A stretch of DNA of 64,000 nt from Oryzomicrobium sp. (GTDB lineage Bacteria; Pseudomonadota; Gammaproteobacteria; Burkholderiales; Rhodocyclaceae). The stretch's first letter is position 1, and every line of letters begins with the position of its first letter. The notes beneath the pieces are model-generated. The model saw only the letters and a program-made list of their open reading frames with translations, made no database searches and was not told the origin of the DNA. This document shows positions 31,006 through 40,088 of this stretch, piece by piece. The stretch spans positions 62,001 to 126,000 of the forward strand of contig NZ_JAJTBG010000002.1 of assembly GCF_021287045.1 (NCBI RefSeq), written 5' to 3'. A program made the position numbers and the translations under genes.

Positions 31006-32040
31006 TCAGCGCCAGGGACGATCGTAGGCGCCCAGGGTGACCTGGTGGCCCTCGGCCACCTTGGCCAGTTCGCTCTGCCAGGCCGGCTTGACGGCGAAGC
31101 CCGGGGCCTTCAGGGCGTCGATGGCCTGACGCAGCACCCGGGTCACCTGGCCGACGTAGGCCGGGCTGCGCTGGCGCCCCTCGACCTTGATGGCGGCCAC
31201 GCCGGCGGCGGCGATCTGGGGCAGCAGTTCGACCACGTTCAGGCTGGTGGGCTCTTCCAGGGCGTAGCCGGTCTCGCCGGCCACCTCGAAGCGGCCCTTG
31301 CACAGGGTTGGGTAGCCGGCCGGCTCGCCCTCGCCGTAGCTGTCGATGAGGATGCCGTTCAAGCGGGCGTTCATGGTCTTGCCCTGCTGCTCCCAGCGCA
31401 CGTACTTAGCCGGGGAGCAAGCCCCCACGGTGTTGGGCGATTCGCCGGTGGCGTAGGAAGAAAGCCAGCAGCGTCCCTCGTTCATGACGCACAGGCTGCC
31501 GAAGCCGAACACCTCGATTTCCACCGTGGTGTGGCGCACCACGTTTTCCACCTGGGCCAGGGTGAGCACTCGGGGCAACACGGCGCGGCGCACGCCGAAG
31601 GCGTCCTGGGCGAAGTTGATCGCCTCGTAGCTGGTGGCCGAGCCCTGGACCGACAGGTGGCGGTGCAGGGCCGGATGGCGCTCGGCGGCGTAGGCGAGCA
31701 GGCCCACGTCGGCCAGGATGACGGCGGTGGCGCCCAGGTCGGCGGCGGCATCCACCGCCCCGTGCCACTCGGCCAGGCGCCCGGCCTGGGGGTAGGTGTT
31801 GATCGCCACCAGCACTTCGCGGCCCCGGTCCCGAGCGTAGCGTACGCCCTCGCGCAGGCTCTTGTCGTCGAAGTTGAGCCCGGCGAAGTTGCGGGCGTTG
31901 GTGGCATTCTTGAAGCCCAGGTAGACCGCGTCGGCCCCGTTGTCCACCGCCGACTTGAGGGCGGGCAGGCTGCCGGCGGGGCAGACCAGATGGGGGATGC
32001 GGAAGGCGCTCGTAGTCGTCGTCGGAGTGCTGCTCACCAT
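31006..32040 (-). CDS. ubiU: U32-family hydroxylase subunit of anaerobic ubiquinone synthesis
   Basis: A 344-residue U32 protein. HLVCPAGSLPALKSAVDNGA begins the TIM-barrel-like fold. The four Fe-S cysteines are in the stretch LCVMNEGRCWLSSYATG, GACSPAKYV and TLCKGRF. HLSVQGSATSYEAINF is typical of UbiU. It partners with UbiV, and the genes are adjacent and co-directional with ubiT. Upstream, an FNR-type site is placed exactly for class II activation, which fits a pathway used when oxygen is absent. Confidence 0.94.
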   Translation of the reverse strand: MVSSTPTTTTSAFRIPHLVCPAGSLPALKSAVDNGADAVYLGFKNATNARNFAGLNFDDKSLREGVRYARDRGREVLVAINTYPQAGRLAEWHGAVDAAADLGATAVILADVGLLAYAAERHPALHRHLSVQGSATSYEAINFAQDAFGVRRAVLPRVLTLAQVENVVRHTTVEIEVFGFGSLCVMNEGRCWLSSYATGESPNTVGACSPAKYVRWEQQGKTMNARLNGILIDSYGEGEPAGYPTLCKGRFEVAGETGYALEEPTSLNVVELLPQIAAAGVAAIKVEGRQRSPAYVGQVTRVLRQAIDALKAPGFAVKPAWQSELAKVAEGHQVTLGAYDRPWR

Positions 32041-32071
32041 GATGGCGCGACGCGGGAAATGGAAAGGGCGC

Positions 32072-32113
32072 AGTCTAGGCCCCCGCCGCCCACCGCCCCT
32101 TGACCTCGGTCAA
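32072..32113 (-). promoter_or_regulatory. FNR-type site and -10 of the ubiUVT promoter
   Basis: TTGACCTCGGTCAA (32100-32113) is a perfect TTGAC-N4-GTCAA dyad of the FNR/Anr/Dnr type. Going downstream on the minus strand, exactly 22 bp separate it from TAGACT (32077-32072), a fair -10. That puts the dyad centre at about -41.5, the class II activator position. The ubiU ATG (32040) would be about 25 nt from the transcription start. Confidence 0.7.
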
Positions 32114-32185
32114 AGAGGTTTCGGAGACGGCCCAAGCCAGCTAAAACCGGCTAAAACCGCGTCGGCGCCCGGCAACGCAGAACAG

Positions 32186-33028
32186 TCACTGGCCCAACTC
32201 CCGGCGCAGACGGCCCAGATAGTCGAGCCCTCGGGGCGCCCGGCTGCCGTACCAGGAGACCATCTCGCCATCGACCAGGGTCACCGGCACCGTGGGAAAG
32301 CGGGCTTGCAGCTCGGCCTGTTCCCCGAGGCCGAAATGGTAGGGCTCGGAAGGCAGCAGAATGCGGGCGGCCTCGGCCACGGCGCGCTCCAAATCCACCG
32401 CTGGATAGCGATCGGCGCCGGTGTCGCCGCCCAGGCGGGCCGGCACCGTGTCCCAGCCGGCGGCAGCCAGGGTGGCGGCGATGTAGGTGTTGCGCGCCAC
32501 GGTCAGCCAGGGGTCGCGCCAGATCAGGTAGAGCACCGGCTCCCGGGGCAGCCCCAGACCGGCCAGTCCGGCCTCGGCCGCGTCCAGTTCGGCAATCAGG
32601 GCGGCCGCCTCGCGGTGCCGCCCGAACAGGGCGCCGATCAGGCGGTAGAGGGCCCGGTTGTCCGCCGGCGTATTGGGGTGGGTGACCACCACGTGGGGCA
32701 CGAAGGCTGCCAGGGCGTCGATTTCCTCGGCCCGGTTCTCGTCCATGTTGGCGATCACGTGGGTGGGGGCCAGGGCCCGCAGCTTGTCCAGGTCGAAGCC
32801 CTTGGTGCCACCCACCTTGGGAATGTGCCGCACCACTTCGCGGGGATGGATGCAAAAGCCGGTGCGCCCCACCAGCAGGGGGGCAAGGCCCAGGTCGACG
32901 AGCAGCTCGGTGATCGACGGCACCAGGGAGACGATGCGCGCGCCGGGGCCGGCGGCGGGATGGCGCACACCCCGGGCGTCGGCCGGGATGGAGGCGATGG
33001 TGTCGGCGGCGGCGGAAGGCAAATCCAT
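32186..33028 (-). CDS. BtuF-like helical-backbone metal/cobalamin-binding protein
   Basis: A protein of about 280 residues with the two-lobed helical-backbone fold of class III substrate-binding proteins: IVSLVPSITELLVDLGLAPLLVGRTGFC, then LRALAPTHVIANMDENRAEEI, and the C-lobe ARNTYIAATLAAAGWDTVPA. The closest known group is BtuF-type cobalamin-binding proteins. I chose ATG 33028; a GTG at 33070 is an alternative. With either start there is no recognisable signal peptide or lipobox, so it may be cytoplasmic rather than periplasmic. No ABC permease or ATPase genes are adjacent. The specificity is therefore uncertain. Confidence 0.78.
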   Translation of the reverse strand: MDLPSAAADTIASIPADARGVRHPAAGPGARIVSLVPSITELLVDLGLAPLLVGRTGFCIHPREVVRHIPKVGGTKGFDLDKLRALAPTHVIANMDENRAEEIDALAAFVPHVVVTHPNTPADNRALYRLIGALFGRHREAAALIAELDAAEAGLAGLGLPREPVLYLIWRDPWLTVARNTYIAATLAAAGWDTVPARLGGDTGADRYPAVDLERAVAEAARILLPSEPYHFGLGEQAELQARFPTVPVTLVDGEMVSWYGSRAPRGLDYLGRLRRELGQ

Positions 33029-33098
33029 GCTAGAAAGAAGGAAAGGCGCCGCCCCCGGGGCGGCGGCCACCTATCCCCACATGATCGAGGAGAACGGA

Positions 33099-33836
33099 AT
33101 GCTAGCCAAAAAAACCGCCGTCGTGACCGGCGCCAGCCGGGGCCTGGGCTTCGAGGTGTGCCGCCGGCTCGGCCAGGCCGGCTGCCGGGTGGTGATGGTC
33201 GCCCGGGACGGTACCGCCCTGGAGCGTGCGGTGGCCGCCCTGGCGGCGGAAGGCCTGGACGTGGCCGGCCGGGCCGCCGACGTGGGCGACGCCGCCGAGG
33301 TGAATGCCCTGGCCGCCTGGGTGGACGCCGCCTGGGGCGGTACCGACATCCTGGTGAACAACGCCGGCGTGTACCTGGACCCCAAGACCCCGGACGATCC
33401 TGCCGCCCAGGGCGTGCTTGCCAGCGATCCGGCGGTGGTGGAGCGCAGTTTCGCCATCAACGTACTCGGCCCCCTGCGCCTGATCCAGGCCTTCTTGCCG
33501 GGCATGGTGGCGCGGGGCCACGGCCGGGTGGTCAATGTGGCCTCGGGCATGGGGTCCCTGGCCGAGGGCGGCCCCTACTGGCCCGGCTACCGCATCTCGA
33601 AGACGGCCCTCAACGCCCTGACCCGCACCACCGCCCATGAGCTGCAACTGGACCCGGCACTGGCCGACGTCAAGGTGAACTCGGTATGCCCGGGCTGGTG
33701 CCGCACCGACATGGGCAGCGCGGCGGCCCCGCGCAGCGCCGCCGAGGGCGCTGCGTCGATCACCTGGGCCGCCCTGCTGCCGGAGGACGGCCCCAGCGGC
33801 GGTTTCTTCCGCGACGGCCAGCCCGTGGCCTGGTAA
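33099..33836 (+). CDS. Short-chain dehydrogenase/reductase
   Basis: A 245-residue classical SDR. The start ATG 33099 follows GAGGAGAACGGA at good spacing; ATG 33081 in frame is less likely. It shows the cofactor motif TGASRGLG, NNAG, the catalytic Ser in NVASGMGS and the YxxxK pair in YRISKTALN. The acidic/basic pattern after beta-2 (VARDG) hints at NADP(H). The closest well-known relatives are carbonyl-reductase-like SDRs with CPGWCRTDMGS. The natural substrate is unknown. It is divergent from the BtuF-like gene, and they share a 70-bp promoter region. Confidence 0.88.
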   Translation: MLAKKTAVVTGASRGLGFEVCRRLGQAGCRVVMVARDGTALERAVAALAAEGLDVAGRAADVGDAAEVNALAAWVDAAWGGTDILVNNAGVYLDPKTPDDPAAQGVLASDPAVVERSFAINVLGPLRLIQAFLPGMVARGHGRVVNVASGMGSLAEGGPYWPGYRISKTALNALTRTTAHELQLDPALADVKVNSVCPGWCRTDMGSAAAPRSAAEGAASITWAALLPEDGPSGGFFRDGQPVAW

Positions 33837-33857
33837 GCCCGGGCTCCGCCGTTCGGC

Positions 33858-34646
33858 CTACACGCCGGACGGCGGCTCGGGCATCAGGGCCCGGTAGGCG
33901 TGCCAGGTGGCGTGCCCCACCAGGGGCATGGTGACGACCAGGCCGACGAAGCCGGTGGCGAAGCCGAGGGCGGTGAGGAACACGATCGACCCCGCCCAAC
34001 CCAGCATCGCCCCGGGATTGCGGGCCAGGGCCGTGGCGCTGGCGATGGCGGCGTTGATGGCGTCCACCCGCCGGTCGAGCATCAGGGGCACCGAGATCAC
34101 CGACACGGCGAACACCAGGGTGGCGAAGAAGCCCCCTACCGCCAGGTAGAAGACCACGAACTCCAGGTTGTCCAGGGCCGAGAAGGCGTGGACGAAACCG
34201 GAGAAGGAGGGCATCGCCCCCTCGTAGAAGACGGCGAAGATGACCATCGAGGCCCGCGCCCAGACCATCAGCACGACGGCCAGGACGGCGGCGAACAGGC
34301 CGATGTTGGAGACGTTGTGGCGCCAGGCCAGGGCCGAGGCGAAGAAGCTCACCGGCTCGCCCCGCTCGCGGCGGCGCGACAGGTCGTAGAGGCCCAGAGC
34401 GAGGAAGGGCCCCACCAGCAGCATGCCGGTGACCAGGGCGCTGAGTAGCGCCGTGGCGTGGTCCAGGGTGGCGGCGAGCAGCCAGCCGCACAGGGCGAAG
34501 GCCGCCCCGTAGGCCAGGCTAGGGGCCGGATGGGCGCGCAGGTCGGCCCAGCCGGCGCGCAGCCAGGCCAGGGGGGCGTCCCCGTCCACCGGCCGGATGG
34601 CGGCCAGCAACTCGAAGGTCAGGCTCTTTTCGTCGGCGGATTGCAT
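33858..34646 (-). CDS. DUF2189 integral membrane protein
   Basis: A 262-residue inner-membrane protein with about six transmembrane segments (for example PSLAYGAAFALCGWLLAATL, SNIGLFAAVLAVVLMVW, GFFATLVFAVSVISVPLML and the C-terminal GFATGFVGLVVTMPLVGHA). It begins with a soluble 30-residue N-terminus. PLMLDRRVDAINAAIASATA is characteristic of the DUF2189 family, often found near cytochrome oxidase genes in other bacteria. Function is unknown. It is convergent with the SDR gene, with only 21 bp between their stops. Confidence 0.82.
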   Translation of the reverse strand: MQSADEKSLTFELLAAIRPVDGDAPLAWLRAGWADLRAHPAPSLAYGAAFALCGWLLAATLDHATALLSALVTGMLLVGPFLALGLYDLSRRRERGEPVSFFASALAWRHNVSNIGLFAAVLAVVLMVWARASMVIFAVFYEGAMPSFSGFVHAFSALDNLEFVVFYLAVGGFFATLVFAVSVISVPLMLDRRVDAINAAIASATALARNPGAMLGWAGSIVFLTALGFATGFVGLVVTMPLVGHATWHAYRALMPEPPSGV

Positions 34647-34695
34647 GGCGGCCTCCAGGCGGGGAACTTCCCCTATGGAGCGGCCGCCGGGGCGC

Positions 34696-35790
34696 TTAGT
34701 TCAATCCGTTGAGCATGCGCTTCATGCCCGCCATCACCGTCAGGTTGGATTGCTCCATGGCCATCAGGGCGGCCAGTGCCCCATCCGCGTCCCGGGCGTA
34801 GAAGCGCTCCACCGCCCGGCGGGCGTGGTCGTGCACCGCCTTGTGCGGCGTTTCCATTTCGGCGTACCCGGGCAGGCGGGCGAAGTGGGCCTTGCCCTCG
34901 CCCTCGTAGTACCAGCGGCCGAGGCGGCACTGGGTTTCGTCCGGCAGCTCCTCGGGGCGCAGGGTGGAAAGGCCGAGGAAGACCTTGTACACCTCCAGTT
35001 TCAAGGCCAGTTCGTCGATGTTGGCCAATTCCACGTTGGCCAGCAGCGACGAGGACGACACCGCCCGCTCCATGGTCTGGGACAGGTCGAGCAGCCGCCC
35101 CATGCTGTGGGTGGCGGCTTCGCTCTCGGCGGAATAACGGGCCGCATCTGCCGCCCCCAGGGACATGACGCTGCGCGCCTGCTGGGTATCGCCCTGGATG
35201 GTGCCGACCAAGCCGGAGATCTCCACCGTGGCCTTGGTGGTGCGCTCGGCCAGCTTGCGCACCTCGTCGGCGACGATGGCGAAGCCGCGCCCGGCCTCGC
35301 CGGCCCGGGCCGCCTCGATGGCGGCGTTGAGGGCCAGCAGGTTGGTCTGGTCGGCGATTTCCTTGATCAGGCTGACGAAGCCGGCGATGTCGGTGACCCG
35401 TTTGGACAGGCTTTCGACGCTGCCAGAGGCCTCGGTCATGCGCCCCACCATGTCGGTCAGATTGGCGGCGATGGTCTGGAAAGCGGCCCGGTTGGTTTCC
35501 GACTCCGCAGCCGCCGTGGTGGCCGATTCCTTGCCCCCCTGCAGGGTGGTGGTGAGGCCGAGGAAGGAGCCCTGCAGGCCGGTCAGCGAATCGCCGAAGC
35601 GCCCCAGGCTGGTGAACACGCCATCGAGCAGGGCCTGGCGGGCGCGCAGGGCTGCCAGCTCGTCGGTCAAGGCGGAGCGCTCGGCCTCCAGGGTGGCGAC
35701 GCGGGTCTCCAGGCGGGCGTTGTCGGCGCGCAGGGCGGCGCACTCGATCTCGCTGCGGCTCAGGGCTTCCTTGGCGGACGAAAAGAACAT
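34696..35790 (-). CDS. Soluble chemoreceptor with C-terminal CZB domain
   Basis: A 364-residue methyl-accepting protein without transmembrane segments. An N-terminal coiled coil (about 10-50) is followed by the signalling hairpin (tip [20 protein letters not shown]) and a C-terminal chemoreceptor zinc-binding (CZB) domain. CZB needs His, Cys, His, His. [12 protein letters not shown] and HKAVHDH supply the Cys and the HxxxH pair, but the first His appears replaced by Glu in [13 protein letters not shown]. Proteins of this layout (TlpD-like) sense zinc- or oxidant-dependent signals in the cytoplasm. The start codon is buried in a strong inverted repeat (35788-35817). Confidence 0.87.
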   Translation of the reverse strand: MFFSSAKEALSRSEIECAALRADNARLETRVATLEAERSALTDELAALRARQALLDGVFTSLGRFGDSLTGLQGSFLGLTTTLQGGKESATTAAAESETNRAAFQTIAANLTDMVGRMTEASGSVESLSKRVTDIAGFVSLIKEIADQTNLLALNAAIEAARAGEAGRGFAIVADEVRKLAERTTKATVEISGLVGTIQGDTQQARSVMSLGAADAARYSAESEAATHSMGRLLDLSQTMERAVSSSSLLANVELANIDELALKLEVYKVFLGLSTLRPEELPDETQCRLGRWYYEGEGKAHFARLPGYAEMETPHKAVHDHARRAVERFYARDADGALAALMAMEQSNLTVMAGMKRMLNGLN

Positions 35791-35817
35791 GGCGGCTCCC
35801 CTGATGAAACCGCCATG
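35788..35817 (-). promoter_or_regulatory. Start-codon-sequestering hairpin of the CZB chemoreceptor
   Basis: CATGGCGG (35788-35795) and CCGCCATG (35810-35817) are perfect 8-bp arms. In the mRNA the 3' arm contains the ATG start (35790) and the 14-nt loop contains the AGGGGAG ribosome site. Folding would hide the start codon while leaving the SD in the loop. Confidence 0.55.
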
Positions 35818-35953
35818 GTGGACGCCCTTGGCCGGGGATACCAGCGTTCTTTTGTAACACCCCTAAAGCCGTTGCGGACATAGGGTTTATGCGGGTTGCG
35901 GGGGAAACCGCCCCGCCATGCCAACGGGATTGCCCGGTCGGCCGCGGGACTAA

Positions 35954-36796
35954 CTACAGGGGCAGTCCCCGGGGCTTGCGCTTGGCCCGGCCGAACAGGC
36001 GGTCGTAGACGGCGTTGGGCAGCAGGCGCAGGAGCTTGGCCACCACGCCCATCTGCCAGGGCACCACGGCGTAGCCGGTGCCGGCGTCGATAGCCCGGGC
36101 CATGCGCCGCGCCGCTTCCGCCGCGGGCAGCAGGAAGGGCATGGGGTAGGGATTGACCGCGGTCATGGGGGTATCCACATAGCCGGGGCAGATGGTTACG
36201 GCGCGGATGCCGGACGGTGCCAGTTCCAGGCGCAGGGATTCCAGGTAGGCGATGGCGGCGGCCTTGGAGGCGCAGTAGGCCTCGGCCCCAGGCAGGCCGC
36301 GGATACCGGCCACCGAGGCGATGCCGACCACGCGGCGCGGCAGGCCGTCGCGCAGGGCCTTCATGGCCGGCAGGAAGGGGGCGAAGGTGGCGGCCATGCC
36401 GAAGACGTTGACTTCCAGCACCCGGCGGAAGGCCACCAGGTCCTCGCTTTCCTCGGTGAGGGTGCCCACCGAGATGCCGGCGTTGGCGATCACCACGTGG
36501 GGCGCGCCGAAGCGGGCGCAGAAGTCGGCGGCGGCGGACGCCAGGGCGGCGCTGTCGGTGACGTCGAGGGGATAGGTGGCGGCTAGCGCACCACCCAGCT
36601 CCCGGGCCAATTCGTCGAGCCGGTCGGCGCGGCGGGCGGCCAGGCCGAGCTGCCAACCGGCGGCGGCATAGTGGCGGGCGAAGGCTTGGCCCAGGCCGGA
36701 ACTGGCCCCGGTGATGAAAACGCGCCGCGGCAGCCCCGGGGGGGACTGGCGCGGCGCATTCTGCTTGCCGACGGGAACGGGCAGGGGCGAAGTCAC
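35954..36796 (-). CDS. Short-chain dehydrogenase/reductase
   Basis: A 280-residue SDR. After a 24-residue Pro-rich N-terminal stretch come VFITGASSGLGQAFARHYA (cofactor loop), VVIANAGISVG, IASVAGIRGLPG with the catalytic Ser region, and YCASKAAAI with the YxxxK pair. The C-terminus (LLRLLPNAVYDRLFGRAKRKP) looks membrane-associating and basic, as in many bacterial SDRs next to argS/dsbA. Substrate is unknown. It follows dsbA on the same strand with a 37-bp gap and is probably the last gene of the argS transcript. Confidence 0.86.
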   Translation of the reverse strand: MTSPLPVPVGKQNAPRQSPPGLPRRVFITGASSGLGQAFARHYAAAGWQLGLAARRADRLDELARELGGALAATYPLDVTDSAALASAAADFCARFGAPHVVIANAGISVGTLTEESEDLVAFRRVLEVNVFGMAATFAPFLPAMKALRDGLPRRVVGIASVAGIRGLPGAEAYCASKAAAIAYLESLRLELAPSGIRAVTICPGYVDTPMTAVNPYPMPFLLPAAEAARRMARAIDAGTGYAVVPWQMGVVAKLLRLLPNAVYDRLFGRAKRKPRGLPL

Positions 36797-36833
36797 GGGA
36801 TCACAGGCTCACGCGCTCGCGCGTTCCGCTGGC

Positions 36834-37499
36834 TTACTTGCGTGCCTTGTCGCTGCGGGCCAGGGCGACCACCGCGTCGGCGCGGGTGAGCACCTCGCCG
36901 AGGTTCTTCACACCCTCGGTGCTGACCAGGTAGCGGCCATCCACGGCCAGGGCGGGCACGCCGTTGATGCGGTAGGCCTGGACCATCTGGTTGGCCCGGT
37001 TGACCTTGCTGGCGACCGAGAACGACTTGTAGGCGTCGGCGAACTTGCGGCCGTCCACGCCCTGCTTCTCGACCCAGGCCTGCATGTCGTCGGGCACCGG
37101 CATGCGCACGCCCTGCTCGTGGATGGCGGCGAAGATGGCGCTGTCCAGACGGGCCACGTCGCCGGTCACTTCCAGGGCGTAGTAGAGCTTGGCCAGGTTG
37201 GCCCAAGCGGCGTTCCAGCCGGCCGGGACGCGCTTGAAGGCCACGTCGGCGGGCAGCTTGGCGACCCAGGCGTCGAGGGGCTTGTGGAAGTCGTTGCAGT
37301 GCGGGCAGCCGTAGGAGAAGAACTCGATCACCTCGATCTTGGCGCCGGACTCGGTGGGCTGGGGCGGATCGATGGGCTGATAGTCGCGGCCACGGGCCGC
37401 CGGGGCGGCAAAGGCCGGCAGGGCGGGGAATGCGGCCAGAGAGGCCGACGCGGCGGCGGCCAGGACGAAATCACGACGGGAACGATCAATCTTCACCAT
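36834..37499 (-). CDS. dsbA: Thiol:disulfide interchange protein DsbA
   Basis: A 221-residue DsbA-type oxidase. The thioredoxin-fold active site CPHC is at residues 65-68 (FFSYGCPHCND), the helical insertion follows, and the cis-Pro loop is GVPALAVDG. It introduces disulfides into periplasmic proteins. The N-terminus DRSRRDFVLAAAASASLAA has a twin-arginine pattern (SRRDF) before a hydrophobic stretch and an AxA-type cleavage site (AFA-AP), so export may be by Tat rather than Sec. It is placed 12 bp after the SPOR gene. Confidence 0.93.
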   Translation of the reverse strand: MVKIDRSRRDFVLAAAASASLAAFPALPAFAAPAARGRDYQPIDPPQPTESGAKIEVIEFFSYGCPHCNDFHKPLDAWVAKLPADVAFKRVPAGWNAAWANLAKLYYALEVTGDVARLDSAIFAAIHEQGVRMPVPDDMQAWVEKQGVDGRKFADAYKSFSVASKVNRANQMVQAYRINGVPALAVDGRYLVSTEGVKNLGEVLTRADAVVALARSDKARK

Positions 37500-37511
37500 G
37501 GGGAATCTCCA

Positions 37512-38231
37512 TCAATCCTTGTTCTTGACCAGGCTGGCCTCGACGCCGGCCTTGGCCAGTTCGGAACGGGCGCGGTTAACCTCGTCCATCTTGCCATAAG
37601 GTCCGAGGCGGACCCGGTACCACACCTTGTCGCCGACCATCACCTGCTGCACCGTGGCCTCCATGCCGAGCATGGCCAGGTTGGCCTTCTGGTTGTCGGC
37701 ATCGCCCGAGCGCTGGAAGGAACCGGCCTGGATGAAGAAGGGGCCTTCCTTGCCGTCCTTAGTCTCCTTCGCCTCCTTGGATTCCTTCGCCCCATCCTTG
37801 CCATCCTTGGCGGCGTCCTTGGCCGCCGGCTTGTCGGCGGCCGTCGCGTCGGTCTTGGGCTCGGCCTTGCCGGGCAGGATGTCGTAGAACTGGAAGCGCT
37901 TTTCCGGCACCGGGTCGCCGGGCTTGCCCGGCAGGGGTACCGGAGCGGCCGCCTGGGGCGCGGCGCCGGCGGCCGGGGCCTGGGCCGGCGCCGGGGTGCC
38001 GGGCTTGGCGGCGGCCAGGTTGCCGGAGGTTTCCTTGGCGTCCTTGGGCGGCGGCTGGGTCTTGTCCACGAAGGGCATGGGCGCCTTGTTGATGTACAGC
38101 ACCACCGCCAGGGCCGCACAGACCCCCAGCACCAGGCCGATGATGATGCCGATCAGGGTGCCGCCGCCGGCTTTTTTCGCCGGGGAGCGCTTGCCGGAAG
38201 TGCTTTGGGGTCGTTTCAGGTCACGGCTCAT
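37512..38231 (-). CDS. SPOR-domain single-pass membrane protein
   Basis: A 239-residue protein: basic N-terminus, one transmembrane helix at about 25-47 (TLIGIIIGLVLGVCAALAVVLYI), a long Ala/Pro/Lys-rich periplasmic linker (about 50-158), and a C-terminal SPOR domain (FFIQAGSFQRSGDADNQK to the end). SPOR domains bind denuded glycan strands at the septum, so it is probably a divisome-associated FtsN-like protein. The linker has repeated DGK/ESKEAKETK charged blocks. It lies 15 bp after argS. Confidence 0.9.
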   Translation of the reverse strand: MSRDLKRPQSTSGKRSPAKKAGGGTLIGIIIGLVLGVCAALAVVLYINKAPMPFVDKTQPPPKDAKETSGNLAAAKPGTPAPAQAPAAGAAPQAAAPVPLPGKPGDPVPEKRFQFYDILPGKAEPKTDATAADKPAAKDAAKDGKDGAKESKEAKETKDGKEGPFFIQAGSFQRSGDADNQKANLAMLGMEATVQQVMVGDKVWYRVRLGPYGKMDEVNRARSELAKAGVEASLVKNKD

Positions 38232-38246
38232 AGAGGGATTCCGGAG

Positions 38247-39977
38247 TTACATCGATTCGGGGCAGGAGACGCCGAGCAGCACCATGCCGTTGCGGATCAC
38301 CTGACGGGTGGCCAGGGCCAGGGCGACGCGGGCGTCGCGCAGGGCGGCGTCGTCCACCAGCATGCGCTCGGCGTTGTACCAGGCGTGGAAGTCGCCGGCC
38401 AGGTCCTTCAGGTAGAAGGCCACCGCGTGCGGCGCCAGGTCCCGGGCGGCGGCCTCGATCACCTCGGGGAAGGCGGCCAGGCGGGCGGCCAGGGCCAGTT
38501 CCCGGGGGTTGGCGAGCAGGCCCAGGTCGACCTTGGCCAGGTCGGCGGCCTCGCCGCCCCACTGGTTGACCACCGAGCACACCCGGGCGTGGGCGTACTG
38601 GATGTAGTAGACCGGGTTTTCGTTGCTCTGGCTCTTGGCCAGGTCCAGGTCGAAGTCCAGGTGCTGGTCGGACTTGCGCAGCACGTAGAAGAAGCGGCAG
38701 GCATCGTTGCCCACCTCGCGGCGCAGCTCGCGCAGGGTGACGAACTCGCCGGAGCGGGTGGACATGGAGGCTTTCTGGCCGTCCTTGTAGAGCACGGCGA
38801 ACTGCACCAGGGCCACCTGCAGCTTGGCCTCGTCCTGGTCCAGGGCCTTGAGCGCGCCCTTCACCCGGGGGATGTAGCCGTGGTGGTCGGCGCCCCAGAT
38901 GTTGATGACCTTGTCGAAGCCGCGCTCGAACTTGTTGAGGTGGTAGGCGATGTCCGAAGCGAAGTAGGTGAACAGGCCGTTCTCGCGCTGCACCACCCGG
39001 TCCTTCTCGTCGCCGAAGGCGGTGGAGCGGAACCACTTGGCGCCGTCCTGCACGTACAGATGACCGGCCTTTTCCAGGCGTTCGACGCATTTCGCCACCA
39101 AGCCGGTGTCGAACAGGGACTTTTCCGAGAACCACACGTCGAAGCGCACGCCGAACTCTTCCAGGTCGTCGCGGCCGTCGGCCAGCTGCTCGGACAGGGC
39201 GTGCTGGTGGACGTAGGCCCAGTCGGGGCCGAGCAGGCGCTTAGCGTTGGCGATCAGGCCATCCAGGTGTGCTTCCTTGTCGGCTTCCACCGACGGCACG
39301 TCGGCCAGGATTTCGGCGGCGGGGCGCACGTACTTGGCGCCGTGGGCGGCGTCGATCTGGGCGCCCATGTCGCGCACGTAGTCGCCCTGGTAGCCGTTGG
39401 GGGGGAAGGGCACGGCCACGCCGTGGCGTTCCAGGTAGCGCAGCCAGGTGGACACCCCGAGGATGTCCATCTGCCGGCCGGCGTCGTTCACGTAGTACTC
39501 CCGGGTCACGTCCCAGCCGGCGAAGGCGAGCAGGTCGGACAGGGAGGCGCCGTAGGCGGCGCCGCGGCCGTGGCCGACGTGGAGCGGACCGGTGGGGTTG
39601 GCGGAGACGAACTCCACTTGCAGCTTCTGCTGGCCACCCAGGGTGGACCGGCCGAAGTCGGCGCCGCCGTCGAGCACGGCACGCACCACCGCCAGCTTGG
39701 CGGCGGGCTTGAGGGTGAAGTTGATGAAGCCGGCGCCGGCCAGGTCCACCTTCTCAAGCCACTCGGAACGGGGCAGCTCGTTGATCAGTTGCTGGGCGAT
39801 TTCCCGGGGGTTCTTCTTCAGGGCCCGGGCCAGTTGCATGGCCAGGTTGGTGGCGAAGTCGCCGTGGGATTCCTGCTTGGGCCGCTCCAGATGAATGTCG
39901 GCCTCGGCCCCGGGGGCGACGCTGGCCAGGGCGGCCTGGAGCAGGCTGGTGAGATGGGAACGAATGTCGTGGGTCAT
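38247..39977 (-). CDS. argS: Arginine-tRNA ligase
   Basis: A 576-residue class I synthetase. The HIGH-type motif is [11 protein letters not shown] in the stretch [13 protein letters not shown]. The KMSKS-like loop appears as [13 protein letters not shown]. The N-terminal Add1 domain (about 1-110) and the C-terminal DALR anticodon domain ([14 protein letters not shown] to the end) are complete. Length is typical. It starts the argS-SPOR-dsbA-SDR string, conserved in betaproteobacteria, and is divergent from the ABC-F gene. Confidence 0.96.
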   Translation of the reverse strand: MTHDIRSHLTSLLQAALASVAPGAEADIHLERPKQESHGDFATNLAMQLARALKKNPREIAQQLINELPRSEWLEKVDLAGAGFINFTLKPAAKLAVVRAVLDGGADFGRSTLGGQQKLQVEFVSANPTGPLHVGHGRGAAYGASLSDLLAFAGWDVTREYYVNDAGRQMDILGVSTWLRYLERHGVAVPFPPNGYQGDYVRDMGAQIDAAHGAKYVRPAAEILADVPSVEADKEAHLDGLIANAKRLLGPDWAYVHQHALSEQLADGRDDLEEFGVRFDVWFSEKSLFDTGLVAKCVERLEKAGHLYVQDGAKWFRSTAFGDEKDRVVQRENGLFTYFASDIAYHLNKFERGFDKVINIWGADHHGYIPRVKGALKALDQDEAKLQVALVQFAVLYKDGQKASMSTRSGEFVTLRELRREVGNDACRFFYVLRKSDQHLDFDLDLAKSQSNENPVYYIQYAHARVCSVVNQWGGEAADLAKVDLGLLANPRELALAARLAAFPEVIEAAARDLAPHAVAFYLKDLAGDFHAWYNAERMLVDDAALRDARVALALATRQVIRNGMVLLGVSCPESM

Positions 39978-40004
39978 CGCCGGGCGAAAAATTGCAAAAG
40001 GGCG

Positions 40005-40010
40005 ATTATA
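40005..40010 (-). promoter_or_regulatory. -10 box of argS
   Basis: A perfect TATAAT on the minus strand 28 bp upstream of the argS ATG (39977). No good -35 is visible 17 bp further upstream. Confidence 0.5.
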
Positions 40011-40088
40011 CGTGCCCGGGGCCGGTTCTCATGCCCCGGCGGCGCGGACCGAGGCCGGGCGCGCCGCGGCGGGGCAACGCCCCTCGGG

